Source: Aptenodytes patagonicus (taxonomy: Eukaryota; Chordata; Aves; Sphenisciformes; Spheniscidae). Taken from it: DNA of 64,000 nt. Within the stretch, counting starts at the first letter, position 1, and every line of letters starts with the position of its first letter. The notes under the pieces were generated by a model that was not told the DNA's origin, ran no database searches, and was given only the letters and a program-made list of their open reading frames with translations. The stretch spans positions 3,849,001 through 3,913,000 of the forward strand of contig NC_134970.1 in the NCBI RefSeq assembly GCF_965638725.1. Direction: 5' to 3'. The position numbers were made by a program, and so were the translations under genes. Of this stretch, positions 30,451 through 44,200 are shown piece after piece.

Positions 30451-33400
30451 CCTACAGGTATGAACACAAACTGATACAGCTATTCTTAGACACTCACGCT
30501 CCTCACCTCCACTCTTAGTGAGAGGGGAAGGGGTCAGGCAGTATGACTGGCAGGGACATCTATGTTTTGTTCCAGTTAAAGCTAAACATGTATCCCATGT
30601 GTTTTCTTCATCCAGAAGCAGCAGCAGTAGTTGCACTGCCTGCTTGAGAAATCTACATCATCAAAGCACTTTGCAGGTATTAACTAATTCATCATTGTTA
30701 AACTGCAGTGATGGGATTTTCCAAAGCTGTCATTATTGGCCTAAGCTGGGAGCAAAACTCACAGCAGCTGTGATGGAAATAAAGTTAAGCACACTTTAAA
30801 ATGCACAGGCCTAGGGAGATGTGATTCAGCATGTATGATCTCACTTCTCCATCCACCATCATCAAAGTACCTTCTAAATTATCACTGATTAAAAGCAGGA
30901 GGTTATTTTCACTCAGTTCAGCAATCAGTTCACAGACCCCTCCAGTGCTGTCCCCCTGATAACTGCCCCTCCCCAGCTCAGAGCTGATAATCAGCAATGG
31001 ATTTGTCTCTGTGCCTTAGCCTAGAGGCTAGCTTAGTGCTCAGTGTCCTATCCCTTTTACCCATCACCAACCTCAGCTTGGGGTGTGGAAGTGGGTCTGA
31101 GGCTTTGTGCTAGCTCTCAGCACCTGCATGAATCTCGCCCTCTTTAAATGCTCATCTTGTTCACACTTTCCTGCCAGCCTGCAGTTTGCAGCAGTTGAAG
31201 TGCACTGGTGCAATGCATTTCTACCTCTTAACAGGCCACGAGTGGATTCTCTTGTGTCTGTACATACCTTCCCATGCAAGCTGATCGCCTGCTTGGCCTG
31301 CAATTTTGATTGCACAGCTACTTCTAAAAGGGCAATCAGCTCTTTCCCCCACCTTGCTGCCCTTAGTCTTCTCTGTGCGTAGGGGCATGAGCCTGCCAAT
31401 ACGTTAGGGCAACCTCTCCCTCTGGCCTAGGCATTAAAAGACAGTGCCAAGGGCTTACTGAAGCACTATCAGTCATTGTACCCATGCAGTTGTTTGTCGT
31501 CTTTCTCTTTTTGAGGGCAGCTAGATTCTAAGAAACCCAGGCGGGGAGCTGCAGGCAGGGAGACAGGAGCACAAAAGGACCTTTTGCTTATCTCTGACCT
31601 TTCTGGCATGGACTGTGTCGCAGGGTGGCCTCCGGGGCCCAGATAATGCAAAAGCTGGGATGAACGATTAGGCATTGAGACACCATCTGCAAAGATCTGG
31701 TAAAGACCTGCGAGGTGGTAGTGAAGAGAGGGAAAAAAAAAAAAAGGGAAATCTCCTCTGTAAAGTATGGTGAAAAGCCGGGGTGGAGGGATGTGTGTGA
31801 TGTGGTGGGGCGCTACCCTGGTCCTGGGAGCAGGAGGGGCTTTGCCAAAGGATCAAGGAAGCGTTTGTGGCCTTTGCAAGTTTCCTGCTGATGAAGGGTG
31901 TAATGAACTGGATGCTGGAGAAGAGCCGCCCCCAACCAATGCCCTGCTCTGTGCAAAACCCAGCCCTACTCCACCAGTTCCGGGCAGCGGTGAGCAGCCC
32001 ACCCCTCTGCTCGCTGTACCTGTACTGGAGCTGGCTGAAACTCCCCAGTGCAAATGTTTGGAAGAAAATGCTGATTTTTCTTCATGTGCTTGGAAGTATA
32101 TTAGGACGAGAGAAAGGGTGGCCCCGCTGCCCTGGTGGGGGCACAGACTGAGAATCATGTCCAGGAGGAAGCAAGTCTTGGCCTTGAGCTTTGTCCTCCT
32201 ATGTCCCAGGTCATGCCATGGTGTGCAAGAGCTTTCAAGACACTATTACTGTGAGCAGCAAGGCCAGGCACGGCTGGTTTCCAGCAAAACTGAAGCTCTT
32301 CTGTGTGTTATCTGGTGTCTGTGAAGGACTGAATCTATTTCTCAGTGGAAGCGTGATTTGGGTCTCTCCTCTCCTGAGCTGCCTGCTTGCATGAGACTTG
32401 TGGGAATGTAACACCATTGGTACCTTTACCTGATCAAGTCAGTCAAACTTTGTTGAAGTTGGCCAAAGGATTAAGTATTTATGGGAAAGGGAGAACAGAC
32501 ACACGCAGCAGGATCGTATATGGCTTGTTTCTTTAGAAAACAAGGCTAGAAGCGCTGAAAGATCTTGGGTTCATCCTGATGCAGAACAGGAAGATTTTTG
32601 TGGGATGGGAAAAATGTTTCCTGCCCAGCTCCAGTCCGTGCCGCAGCGTAGGGACACCCATTGCGGTAAGCCTGGGCTGCAGCGATGGGGCCTGGACAGA
32701 CAGAGAGGACCACAGGGTGTGTTTATGTCCAGCAGCCTCAGTAAAAATTCCCCTTTATGGTATCACAGCCAAATCCTGCTTCTTCCACTCCACAAAGGAC
32801 AGGCAGTACAGCATGACCTTGAGGTAAACAAGGAGAGAGATTAACTGGGCGGAATATAACATACATACATATTTTCAGGTAGAAAAATCAAACGCTTTCT
32901 CAGCCTCTTTAGAGAAAAACATCCTCTAAAGTTTCTTGTTTTGCTGAGGCTTCTCTTTCTCTTGAGCCGTTTCCAGCTGTGGCGGGCGGAGGGATGGATC
33001 CCCGGTACAGATGCTGGCAGCCCCACCCTGCCAGCTGAGGAGTTGCACTTTCAGTAGCCATGTACCAGGGTGACTTGGGGTCAGCTGGGGTGTAGCCTGT
33101 GATAGTTATCTTTGTGGGGCCTTGAGAATAGTATTATTATTTTTTTCCCCAGATTGTTGTGTTTTTTTTTTTTCTCTCTTCTATGTTTAGGCTCTAGTGA
33201 CCCAGCTCTGATTTCCTTTTTCAATTAATTGCAGTAGTCTTGGTTTCTGTGTTTCACGTAGTAATGAGCATTTCCTTTATTACAGCTGTCACTTATGCAG
33301 CATATCTGTCTGCTCCCCAGAATGGCTGCCTGCCCTGGTAACCACTGGGGCTCAGAAGATGTAGGTCTAGTCCGTGCTTCACCGATGTAAGTTGTTCCTG

Positions 33401-34469
33401 AGCTGTGGGAGGTTTATTTGCCAGCATAGTTAGAGCAGTAGATGCTTTTATACAAATATGGTCATACTTTACGTTAACATGGTTTATTTTACATATATAC
33501 TAATTTAAATATAGTTATACTTAAATGGTTTTGCCACCACAATATCCTTTGCGTGGTGAAGAGAGTAAAGCTTTTATCTGGATGGAGCAAATGGAGAAGC
33601 CCACCTGATTCTGAGACAAAGCTGACTTAAATCTCTCCCGGGCACGGCTTTCCTGTCCGCACTTGCCCATTTGGTAACGCAGCTTTGCAGCCAGCCAGGT
33701 CTTGTCCCTGATCTGGCAGAAGTTAACCCAGCCAGAACAGGGCAGCCAGCACAAAGACCAGCCTCTGTGCGAGGAAGGGAGGAGGACTGGCATCGGGCAG
33801 GGGGGAGAGCGGGACAGCCCCTTTGGCAGCAGCCTGGACTTCAGCAGTTTCACCCAGGAAACCAGATCCCAGACTGTCCTTGCTCTCCCTATGCAGTTGG
33901 TTTCTCACGCAGCTCCTTTGTCCGCCTTATCTAGCGAGGTTGGCACCTCCTCAGTCTCTCCTTGTCTGCATCGGGGCCCGAAAGGCCCGGATCTCGGGGT
34001 AGGGGGTGCTTTTATACCCCTTGTAAGGCAAACAATAGCTGTTGGTTCCTGAGTCCTGGAGCTTGTACCACTTCAAGCAGGCAGGCCACTTCAAAGTACG
34101 TTCTGGGAGTTGTCACTATAAAAGCTAGCACTGAGCTATTAAAGTCTCTAAATCCTGACTGAAGCTGATTAATTTACACCAAGTTAATGACTAGGTCCCT
34201 TTCCAAGAGTCTGATCCAGTCATTCCATTGCACGATGTCATTTTCAGGGAGAATTAAATCCTTTGCTTACATGTTTATAGAGTTAAAGACATAATCTTGT
34301 AGCATCTTTCACCTGGGAATTTTCTACCATCTTGAAGGCCTTTAACACCATTAATAAACGAACATCATTAATGATTAATCACCTAAATATGAATGGATTA
34401 GGCTTAGTGCCAAGTAAGTGCAGAATAAATGCATTTGCCAGAGTTCTACTTGCACACGTGTGCTCCAGA
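30451..34469. other. Intergenic, no gene recognised
   Basis: The stretch holds an A run at about 31733-31745 and a T run near 33163. The longest open frame (31767-32324) has no family I recognise and is judged chance. Confidence 0.5.
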
Positions 34470-34625
34470 GTATCTGATGGCAGTTCCACTGACTTCAATG
34501 GAGACTTATGTACCTCCATTATCTCATTTGGCTGGAGGGAAACTGAGGCATGTAGCAGTTAAGTGGTCTGCCCAGGCTACCGAGCAAGGCAGAAGAGAGC
34601 TAGGAAATTAATCCTCAGGCCCCGA
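34470..34625 (-). repeat. Ancient repeat with MIR-like core
   Basis: CACTGACTTCAATGGAGACT is followed by GGAGGGAAACTGAGGCATGT and AGTTAAGTGGTCTGCCCAGG, the reverse-strand signature of an old amniote CORE-SINE. Confidence 0.6.
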
Positions 34626-37600
34626 CACTTCCTGGCTCTTTCCAATACGTACTTTTTCTTTTCGCTGTGAACACTTATTAATATTTTCTATTGTACACCA
34701 TATTATCTGGGTGAAGGGAATAATGCTCCTCATTCTGTCTGGGAAACTTGTTAAGATACTAGAAAATAGAAATTGCTGTGCTGATGAAACCTAAGGCTCG
34801 TTTCACAGTCTCCTCTCTATCTGAAAGGCCAGTGTTAGCTGACTCGGAGGAAGGCAGAAGAACCCTGCATGAGTAGACTAGGGATAATTTGCAAGAACCG
34901 TTATTGGTGTTGACCTTGAAGCATGTGGTTTAGCATCTCCTCTCATGCATTTTAGAATACAAGATAGTCTTGATATCCAGAGAATATCCAAGCTCTTTCT
35001 GGCTTGTAATCCTGCTTAGGAATCACAAGAAGCTGGCATTGTAGGCTCAAAAGGAAGTGGCAGGAGCCAGGACTGGTTGTTAGCTGTCAAACCCCAAAAG
35101 GTCATGCTTAGGTTGGTGCACTGAGAAGAACGAGGTAGGAGCGCTCTTGCAAATGGAAAACATTTCCATGCACTGCACTGTTGTCTCTAGGAAACCTTTC
35201 AAGCACTCCCAGGCCCAGCAGTTTGCTAAGAAGACCCAGATCTCATTCCTTTCACTACGGTTGCCAGCAGAAAGGTTTTCTTTTCTTCTCAAGTAGAATC
35301 TGCTCCTGGCTCCACTGAAGCTGGTCACAGCTTTTGTTCAAAAATTAAGCCCTTCCGTATTCAGCTGTGCTTTATGCAGTAATACATCACCTGATCCTTG
35401 CCTGGGTATGAGGGAGCTCCTGCTAACCCTGCATGCATGGGAGGGGACTGACTGATTCCCCCAAGTGACCAAACAGCTGCATCTTGAACCAGGCAGCCAA
35501 GTGGTAACTGCAAATGTGCATACAACTCTTCTGCCCTGGAGCGTGACCAGAGGAAAGGGGCTCCGTCCAAAATAGCAAGCGATGCATTGATGCCCTTCAG
35601 CAGCTCCAGGCAATTTAACGGATTTCACGGCAGGACCTCAGGCCTCGGCAGGGCGGTGCTGGCAGGGGCCGGGGGAGACCCCCAGGCTCTCCTTATCGCT
35701 TGTGTATTTGCTGGGCACAGCCAGCACGGAGGAAACATCCTTCCCAAGCCAGTACTGAAGGAAGGTCCGCTTTCTCTTCTCTTCTCTCATGCCTCAGGGT
35801 GCAACCCCAGCATCTCCCAAGAGGCTCTTCCCAACATCAGGCAGGGAGAAGAGTCCTCTTTCAGTAGCTGTTTCCTCAGAGGGACTCACAAGACCGGGGG
35901 TAACTCCGGTTTCCTTGGCTAAGGCCCTTGAATTACAGGACATACAAGAGATTTAAGTAGCAGTGAGGTCTAACTGTCATCTCCCATCACCTCCAACTTG
36001 TTTACATCCCTCTAGGGCCTCCTGTTCCTTCCTCCTCTGTAGCTATTAAGAGTTTGTTCTTTTCTGGCAGGGAAAAGGCAAGATCCCAGCTGACCTGGAG
36101 TCTTTTGGTAACTCTTGGAGGCAGCTGCAAGCTGACTGTACTCCTCAACCTCGATGAGCTCAAGACTGGAGCTGAACACATCAGTCACCGTTTCCTGGGA
36201 ATTAGCTGCTGTGCTGTGTGTTTGACTCTCTCCCGAGTTTTCAGCCCATTATTGAAAGGCTGGCTCGGTCCGTCCCCGTGTCTTTACACTCACGTTTTGC
36301 ACTACAAGGTCGGTCAGCTGCCAAACAGGGCAAGGCAGTGGTGCTCATACAGTGCAGCCCGTAACTGAGAGGCCAGGCCCTCTGGAAGACAATGGCCAAG
36401 TCACTTCAGAGCACACTGGGCCTGGCATGCGTTCCCAGATGGCTGCTTTAAGGGGGGCAGTGAGTCTCTTGCAGCTTCTGTTCAGGCACCCAGAACTGCG
36501 CATTACAACCATGACCCCAGAAATATACCTTTAAATCAAACAGATCTTGTCTCTGTGAAATTTCATCATAGGCATGGAAGGGGAGGGGGCAGGTTGCTAA
36601 AAAAGCTCAGCTTTTGCTGAGAATAATCCAGACCCTGCTTCTTCCACCACTGCCTTGAGAACAAAAAGATTTGCTGGCTGCTGAGTGCCTTTGAAAATTC
36701 AGCCCTTGATCTAGCTTTTATTTTTCTCTCCTTGTCCTCCCTTTTCTTTCTTTTTCTGGCTCTCTAAGCATGCATGCATCTTCCCAGTTTCTGTCTCAGC
36801 CTGGGCTGAGAAGTCAAAATCTCGTGCCAATTTGACGTTTGCCTTTTCTGAATGCAAGAAGCCCCTGCAGCTCAGGTGGGAGGAGAAACAAGTCACTCTA
36901 CTTTCCATCATGCGTACCGCTCAGAGCTCAGCCTGGGAAATGAAAGTTCCTTGGCTGAATCTGACCAGCCGTCTCCTCCTGTCACCTTGCCAGCTGAGCC
37001 TCATACATTTGCCACAGGATGAGCAGAGTAATGTGGTTCATCTTCCTCGCTTTGCCCAGTTCTCTGCATGCTTCCTCCACTTGCTGTTTGCAGCTCTCCA
37101 CCCCTTCAGTTCTCCCCTGCTTGCCCCGGTGTGCTGGGTGGTAGAGGTGTATCTCTCCTTTTCCTCTCCCTAGGGTCACATTAGCAAGTTCAGCTTGGCC
37201 GGGGGACCAGGCTGGTCCAAAACACAGAAGGAAAATCCAAAGGAGAGACTCCAGAGATCTCTGTTCCAAAGTCTTGCTTGCAGAACAAAGGCAGGGGCAT
37301 TCCAGGCCAAGGAACAGCAAAGCTAACACTGCTGCACCCGCCAGGCTGTGACGACCCGGGTGTCCTTGTCCCCATGTTCCTCATGTGTTCATCTGTCACA
37401 TGCTCCTGATTCCCTCATAGGCTTTCAGCAGGCAAGGACCACGGCTTCCCGGAGAGGTCACATCCCTGGCACCGCTCCATAATCCCTGGAGTGCCCCCAT
37501 GACAGCCATTTATCTGGCCGTGTAACACCTTACGGGTCCAAAACAGCATCTCTAGTTCCAGCATCTCCAGCTGCTTCTAAAGCTGCTGGGCCAGCATCCT

Positions 37601-38119
37601 TCAGCTGCTCGCAATGCGCTTTGGCTCAAATACCTTAGGAAGGAGGGGACGTTTTAATGGTAATGACAGCTCCTAGAAGGCCTGGCAAGCCCTGCACTCC
37701 TTACTACCCGACCCAAGCTGTGCAGATAATCAGTGGCTCTGATGATGGGATTGTTCAGCAGTTCTGCACATATTGCCCTGAGCCTGGATGGGGACTGGCA
37801 AGGTGGCCATGTAGCAGGGATTCGCCCCCACCGAAGAGGTGAAGAAGAGCCGACAACAGTTCAAGGTCCCCTTGTTTGCTGGGCTACGGGGAAATCACCC
37901 AGGGAGGAGTGACTGCTCAGCATCTTTACAGCCCTACATCGCAGAGCAGTGGAAAGTATGTGCAAGTGAGTGCCGTACGGATCAGTGCCTGGGGGAGAGA
38001 GCTGCATCACCAACACCGAGCACACCAGAGCATGCCTGAGCAGGACGTGGTGCTGATGTTGTGCACGCGACCTCTTTGATTGTGGTGGGGCTTAGGCAGA
38101 CAGAGCACCACGCTGGGAC
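34626..38119. other. Intergenic, no gene recognised
   Basis: No convincing exon or named repeat is visible. G+C rises after about 35.6 kb. Confidence 0.5.
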
Positions 38120-38235
38120 TTGGAAGCTGCAGGCTCCCTGTCTAGGCCTGGCACTCGTCTGCTGGGGGGTGACGAGCAAGTCATTTCAGTGCCCCGTGCC
38201 CCAGTTTCCTCATCGGTAAGCGGGGATGCTCCTGC
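38120..38235 (+). repeat. MIR-like SINE fragment
   Basis: GACGAGCAAGTCATTTCAGT, then CCCCGTGCCCCAGTTTCCTC and ATCGGTAAGCGGGGAT follow the MIR consensus closely for an old copy. Confidence 0.7.
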
Positions 38236-41200
38236 ATTCCTTTGCAGGTCTCCTAAGCATTGCCATCCCCTCATCTTTTCTCCTTCCACAGCGGCTTATG
38301 TTGTGCAGTTTCAAAATACTGATAGCAGCAGAGGGTTCTTCAGTGTGGACCAGATACCGTGGATTTCATCCCTGTGTCAGCAGCCACCCAGAGCAGAGCA
38401 TATCCAGCTGGATTTCAGGTCCTCCGCCCCTGAAAGCTGTCTGGCCCAGCCCCTAACACCCGCAGCAGGCTGTTCACTGTCCGGGCGTTAACACTTGTTT
38501 TGGGGACATGGTCTGCCAGCTCACCTTATAAATAATGCTGAAGAGCTACAAAAATAAACTCAGAAGCACTCATGCCTGATTGCAGGAACCTCTTTGTTTG
38601 CCAGTTCGCAGTGGGAAGGAAGTTCATATTTTAATTGCTACAGACCATATCCTGGTAGGAGGCTGGCTCTGGTGTTGCACTGCAGTAGATCTGATTCCCT
38701 TCTGCTCAGGCTCTTGTAGTCAAGTGAGAATGACAGTATTTCTGCTCACATGTACGGGGCAGGAGTGTAAGCTGCAGACCTGCTTTTGGCAGCAGGTCTA
38801 GTTGGGGTGGCTGAAGCCTGGCTCTCTAGTAGGAATAGTTGAATAGGACACACTACTGTTTTTCCTAACTCAGCCAGCCATATAAACCACTACTGATTTC
38901 AGCTTATGGTGTCTCAGAAGGCATCTTCTTCACTGCTGTGATGCTAGGAGAGGGCAGAATGGGCAGGCAGGAGCAGCAACTCCTATGCTGTAAGGCTCAG
39001 AGCAAATGCAAAGCAGTAGGTTAGTGTTGGAAGAAACAGTTAACGTATCGGGCGACTGCTGGAATCACTCCACCAAAGATCTGCCTAAATACAGTGGGAA
39101 TACTGCTTGCCCAGTGATGTGTATGCGTTCACAGAGTGTATCTCATTAGCATGTTGATAATGTTAGTAATTATTGATGACATGAATGCAGAAGCATACGT
39201 AGATAATATACAACTGTCAGAACTGCTGGGAGAAATGCATCACGTATTTTATTACAGATACTAGCATCTCGGTGAATTTGATCTCTATACATCTGTTGGG
39301 ATATACAGAAGTACCTGGCTGTGACAGTCACAAGAAATACAGTGACATTTGTGCCTTCAGGGAAAGGTGTTCTGGGAGCAAGTATAGTCTACTACTTAGA
39401 GAAGGAGACGTCTTCAAAGCTGCAGATTGCTGTGCGGATTGTATTTTATTTCCATTTATTAACACAGGGGTGTGACATTCCTCTTTGCCTGTACTTAATC
39501 ACTGTGGTTTGCAGGTCCTTAAAATTTTCCTCCTTTGGCTTTGCAGTTTGAACTGGAGGGATGAGCGTACTTCTTCACTGCCTAGGTGGGGGAGGACACA
39601 TAGGCTATGCACGCGTTGGCTTAATGTGGTAAAGCCAGGTTGGCAGCGAAGATGGTGGGCTTTGGGCTGGTCCCAGGGGTGTCAGAGCGGAGGGTCTGCC
39701 ACGCACAGGCACAGCTGCTGTGCTGGACCTGAAAGCGGCTCAGCTCGGCGCCCGCTGGCTGCATAGGCATATTCTGGCTGACGTGGGGTTGGTACAAGAT
39801 GTTTCCTTTCAGTTATACCAAGGGTGAACCGAGTGCAGCCAGCAAGCTCATGGTAAAGGCTTCTCGCCTGCAAGGTCTGCCTCTAGTTCAAAGCCCTTGT
39901 AGCGTATACTCAGCCTGTGCTGGAAGGTAACAGCAAGCCAGGTGCACCACAAGTGGGGGAAGTCAGTGGGGTATCGCTCATTTTCTTTCTACCCCCCAAA
40001 ACACGCACATGTACACGCACACAGCATAGCCCTCCCTCCCTCCAAGGAACCAAATCTAGCACAGACTCGACTGATCTGATGAGATTCCTGCCTGCCCATT
40101 GCTGGCACCCCAGAGCTCGGTCCCGCGGTATTTCCACTGCAACGCCGGCAGCGGGGTAGCGCACCCCCTCCGAGCCCACCCTCCATCCTGTCCTGACGTG
40201 ATCCCCTCTGCCCCTGTAAAGGGAACAATCCTCCTAGTCCCGACTTGGGCAGAGACCTGCCCAGTCTCCATCCCCATTTACTACCTGGCCAAGATTAAAA
40301 TGCAGCCGTCCTGCCTGCCAGTCCAGTGCTCAGTCTATCACACCCCATTTCCTCAGGAGTGCTGGCTGGCTCCAGCCCTACCCCTGTGATTTTGCTGCCT
40401 GCTTTGCTTTGTGGGGTCCTGGAAAATGTGGCTGGGTGCTACCGTGCGCTGGACAGCTGGGACACAGGCTTGCGGTGCTGCAAACAGCCTCATCCCATAG
40501 CAGACTCACGCTTCTTGCAGCAGGAGCACTAAGCCCAGCTTCCAAGGATTTTCCTTTCTCCCTGCTCCTGTTCCAGCTGGGCCAGTCCCCCCTTCCTCAT
40601 CGCTTCACCAGGCGGGACAGATCCTTTCTCCAGTACAGCCGTGGCAAATTCCCTTTCTGCCTGCACTGCTGAGAAGCCTTGAGCTGGCTCTGACTCGCTG
40701 ACTGGCAGTTTGCGTTGGCAAACAGGCGCTAGGCACCGGGCTTGCCACATCAAATGAAAAATATCATGCAACCAAAAATTCTTAGAAAAACCCAAACGCA
40801 TCTAATCTACCGAATAGGGTGCACTAAGACGGAGGCAACAAGATCAGTTCAGGGCAGGAAAAGGCAGGAAGGATGGACAAGGGAAGGGTGTTGTAAAAGA
40901 GATGTATTTTATATGTAAAATTTCTGGGCAGTATTTTTTAACAATTTGCATAATTGGGGACCACAGATAATCCCCTGAAATGAACTAAATATATCACAAC
41001 TGGGGGCTTTCCAAGCCCAGTTTGCTTTCTGAAATTGATTGGTTTCAACTTTGCATTTTTTTCTATGGTCTTTCTTTCTATCTTTACAGCTGAATTCGGC
41101 TGGTTTCTAAAATGCCTGATTTGGGAGCAAAACTGAACATTCACCTGGGGATGGCTCACTATGGTATGAGTTTGAGTCAATGAAAATGTGACTTAATTTT

Positions 41201-44200
41201 AGATTTCGTTAGGAAAAGGGAACTAAGGCAGAAAACAGCTGCTAAAATGACAGATGAAGACAAACTTGTTCTAATGCTTTTCATAAAAAGTCAGGTGAAA
41301 CTACATTTAAATCTCTGCCGGCCTAAATTAATAGCTGAGGCAAACTGAGCTGGCTCCACTGGAGTCAAATCTGGCCCAGCTGTTCTGAAATGGAGACACT
41401 CCAAAGCCATAGCCACTTCTGGAAATTTTCTCCTGAATGATTTGCCAAAAGATGTAGTGAATTGCTTGCTAAGGGCTTGTTTACAAATGTATCTCTCTTC
41501 ATCCATTCATACCTCTTTCCAACCACTTCTTTGTTCTGTTCTGGAAGCCACCTAAGCGAAGGGCTTCCCTGCATCCGTGAAAGTTTTTCTCCTTTAATAA
41601 TGTTGGTTAAGGAACTCGTACTATTAAATGGATATATATCCCAGGAACAGGCACGCTCAGATACAGAAGTGATGGATATAGCGTAAACCCAAACAGTATT
41701 GACAGTCACACTTTTATTTTGGTTTAAATAGACAATTGGTCCAAACTGTACCAAAAGCTGTTCCACTAAGGGGATTTAAGTCAATGAAAAAGCTATATTT
41801 TGACCTTTGAAGCAGCAAGCTTTCTTCTTCAGCATTCTCATGTGTATCATTACCGGTTATATCTAAGCATTGCTGAGATTCAGTATTCAGATGATATCAC
41901 TCCGAACTAATTAGTTGTACTCAAAAGTCTGACCAAGTCAGAGGAAAGGGAATGGAGTGGTTGCCAGTAATGGGAAAGATATTAGGAAACACGTCCCCTG
42001 GGTCAAATGTTAAACTTGTACTCAACCAAACTTTCCTTCAATTCAGTGAAAGCATTTTTTCTAAGTTAAGAATGAGTAAGATACGAGAAAGGAGAGCGAG
42101 CCAGCTACGGCGGGAGACAGCGGTCTTGTGTTTAAGCATGGGACCGAGACCAGGAAATCCTCAGCTCTCCTGCCCACTGGACCAGGGAATGGCTGAATGA
42201 GCGGGGAAGATGCCTCAGCTCCCTGTGCCTGCGGGCTCCGATTCATGTGCACTGGAGCGAACATCTGCGATGGGCCGACGTGCTGCGACCCTGCAGCGAT
42301 CTGCCCTGCTGCTGCCATGTCAGCAGATGAAGCTGTGCGCTCCACGGCCTGACCTGCTAGTACCAGTCCGTCTTTATCAGCCGTTTAAGTGCGTATGATG
42401 GACCGTAAACTGGGCCATCTCCTTCTAAAGCAGCAGGGACTTCTGGCAAGCACAGACTGTGACACCAGACTGCCGCAGCACGCTTTGCTAGCCCTTGCGT
42501 GCCAGAGCCCTTGTTCTTTCCTGCTGGGAATAGTTGCAGTATCTCTCCGCTTAAGGGAAAACTGGATGTGAAATATAACAGATTAGGATGTTTGAAGTGC
42601 TTTGAAATCCTCAAACCAGAAAGCGTGAAATACTGTCTTCACTCTTTCTCACACATGCACAAAATGGTACCTGTTTTTCGTTTTATTTTGGGGATTTCCT
42701 ACAGCAAATTACATAGTTATTTGCTCATTGGATTTGGTTTTCAAGTCCTTCATGTATGTTAAGCAGTTTCATTTTGATGTCACTGATGACACTGTAGTTG
42801 CAGTATGACCAAGGAAGAAGATGGCTTAGCTCTTGGTAGATCAAAATTGGATGGAAGGTAGATATAAAATACAAGACACAGAAACCAGTGTAGAAAAGGT
42901 ACTGATCATGTTTGTTGACAGCCTTCGGGGCCAGGCCCACTGCTGATGCAAGATGATGTAGATAAAAACTTTCTGCAGCAAAGAGCTTACGGACATGCCC
43001 CTGTTGAACGGCCATCCCGACAAATGGCATTAGCCTCGATCCAAGCCCACGTGTGACACCATCAGAATCAGACCTGCATCTGCATTGCCCCTTTAAAAGC
43101 TCCAGCTGCTGGTCACTCTTTTTAATTCACCATCAACATACCAAAAAAATGAGCCCCCTTTATGATTCAGCAAAGAATAACATTGCTGGTTCGAGATCCT
43201 GGAAGTCTGGAGGCCATCAGGTTTTTTAATTTTTACTCTGAAGGAATTTCCTTTTTTAATATTGCTGTGCTCTCTCTTGCCAAAGCCAGGAAGCTGACTA
43301 TCTGTGGGCAACAGTGACCAAAATTTGGTTTTCCTGGAATTTTTTCTTTTCCCTCCGCACACCCACACAATAGGCTTTTTAGGACGCCTGCAGTCTGTAA
43401 TTTGCCTTTCTAGCCTGATAATGTGGCTTGCAGAGGCATCAGTTTTGCCAACTCATCATCTGGAAGGAACACTTTCTTATGCAACAGGCTTCATTTTCCC
43501 CCTCTGTGTCCTATGGCCCACGGTTGCCACCAAGCCCAGCTCCGGCTGAAGGGGCTGTGTCAGAACCGCCGTGCAGACACTGGGAAACAGGAGAAAGACC
43601 ATGAAGTCTGGGAAAGGGCCCGAAACTTTCAATTTCAAAAGGCACAGCCCAGAAACCAGAAGGACCAAGAACCCAGTGCTGTGGTTTCCCTTTGCCTGAC
43701 TAAAGAAAATAGCTGCTGTCTATTTTTACTAAAAATGTGGGACATGGGGCCCTTCTCTTCCCCTGCACAAATGGGGGATGCTGCTCACAATGAAAGAGTG
43801 GGGGAGTGGAGCAGGGGGGGTCATCCCGGATTAAAACCAGCTGACTGGTCCGCAGAAATCTCTCCCATAGATTCTTCAAATATTTCTTGCCCACACCACT
43901 GGAAGATTTATTTGTAAGGTGAAAGCAAGTTAGTCGGGAAAGGGATTTGGGAATCTCATCTCACCTACAGAACTTCCTCTTGTTCATTTTAAGGCGGGGA
44001 TGGGGTTGATGTAATTCTCTCCCCCTTTCTTTTCTCCAGTTCCGCATCACCGTGCTGTATGGTGTTCATTCAGCACAACACATCGGCGCCGATGGCATCA
44101 TTAAAAGTTTGCAGTGTATCATATACCTTGCAGAAAATTAAAGCCATCTGTACAAGTGTAGAAATGGGATTCCAGCGTGTGAAATGTGTGTTATGTGTGT

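Noticed and set aside
31767-32324. 185-codon open frame in the intergenic interval
   Set aside because: No recognisable domain, no signal peptide of convincing form, no promoter or splice context, and ordinary composition. Likely chance.
43180-43200. GGTTCGAGATCC-like T-loop suggesting a tRNA
   Set aside because: No acceptor or anticodon stem can be formed around it. I found no tRNA or rRNA gene in the window.
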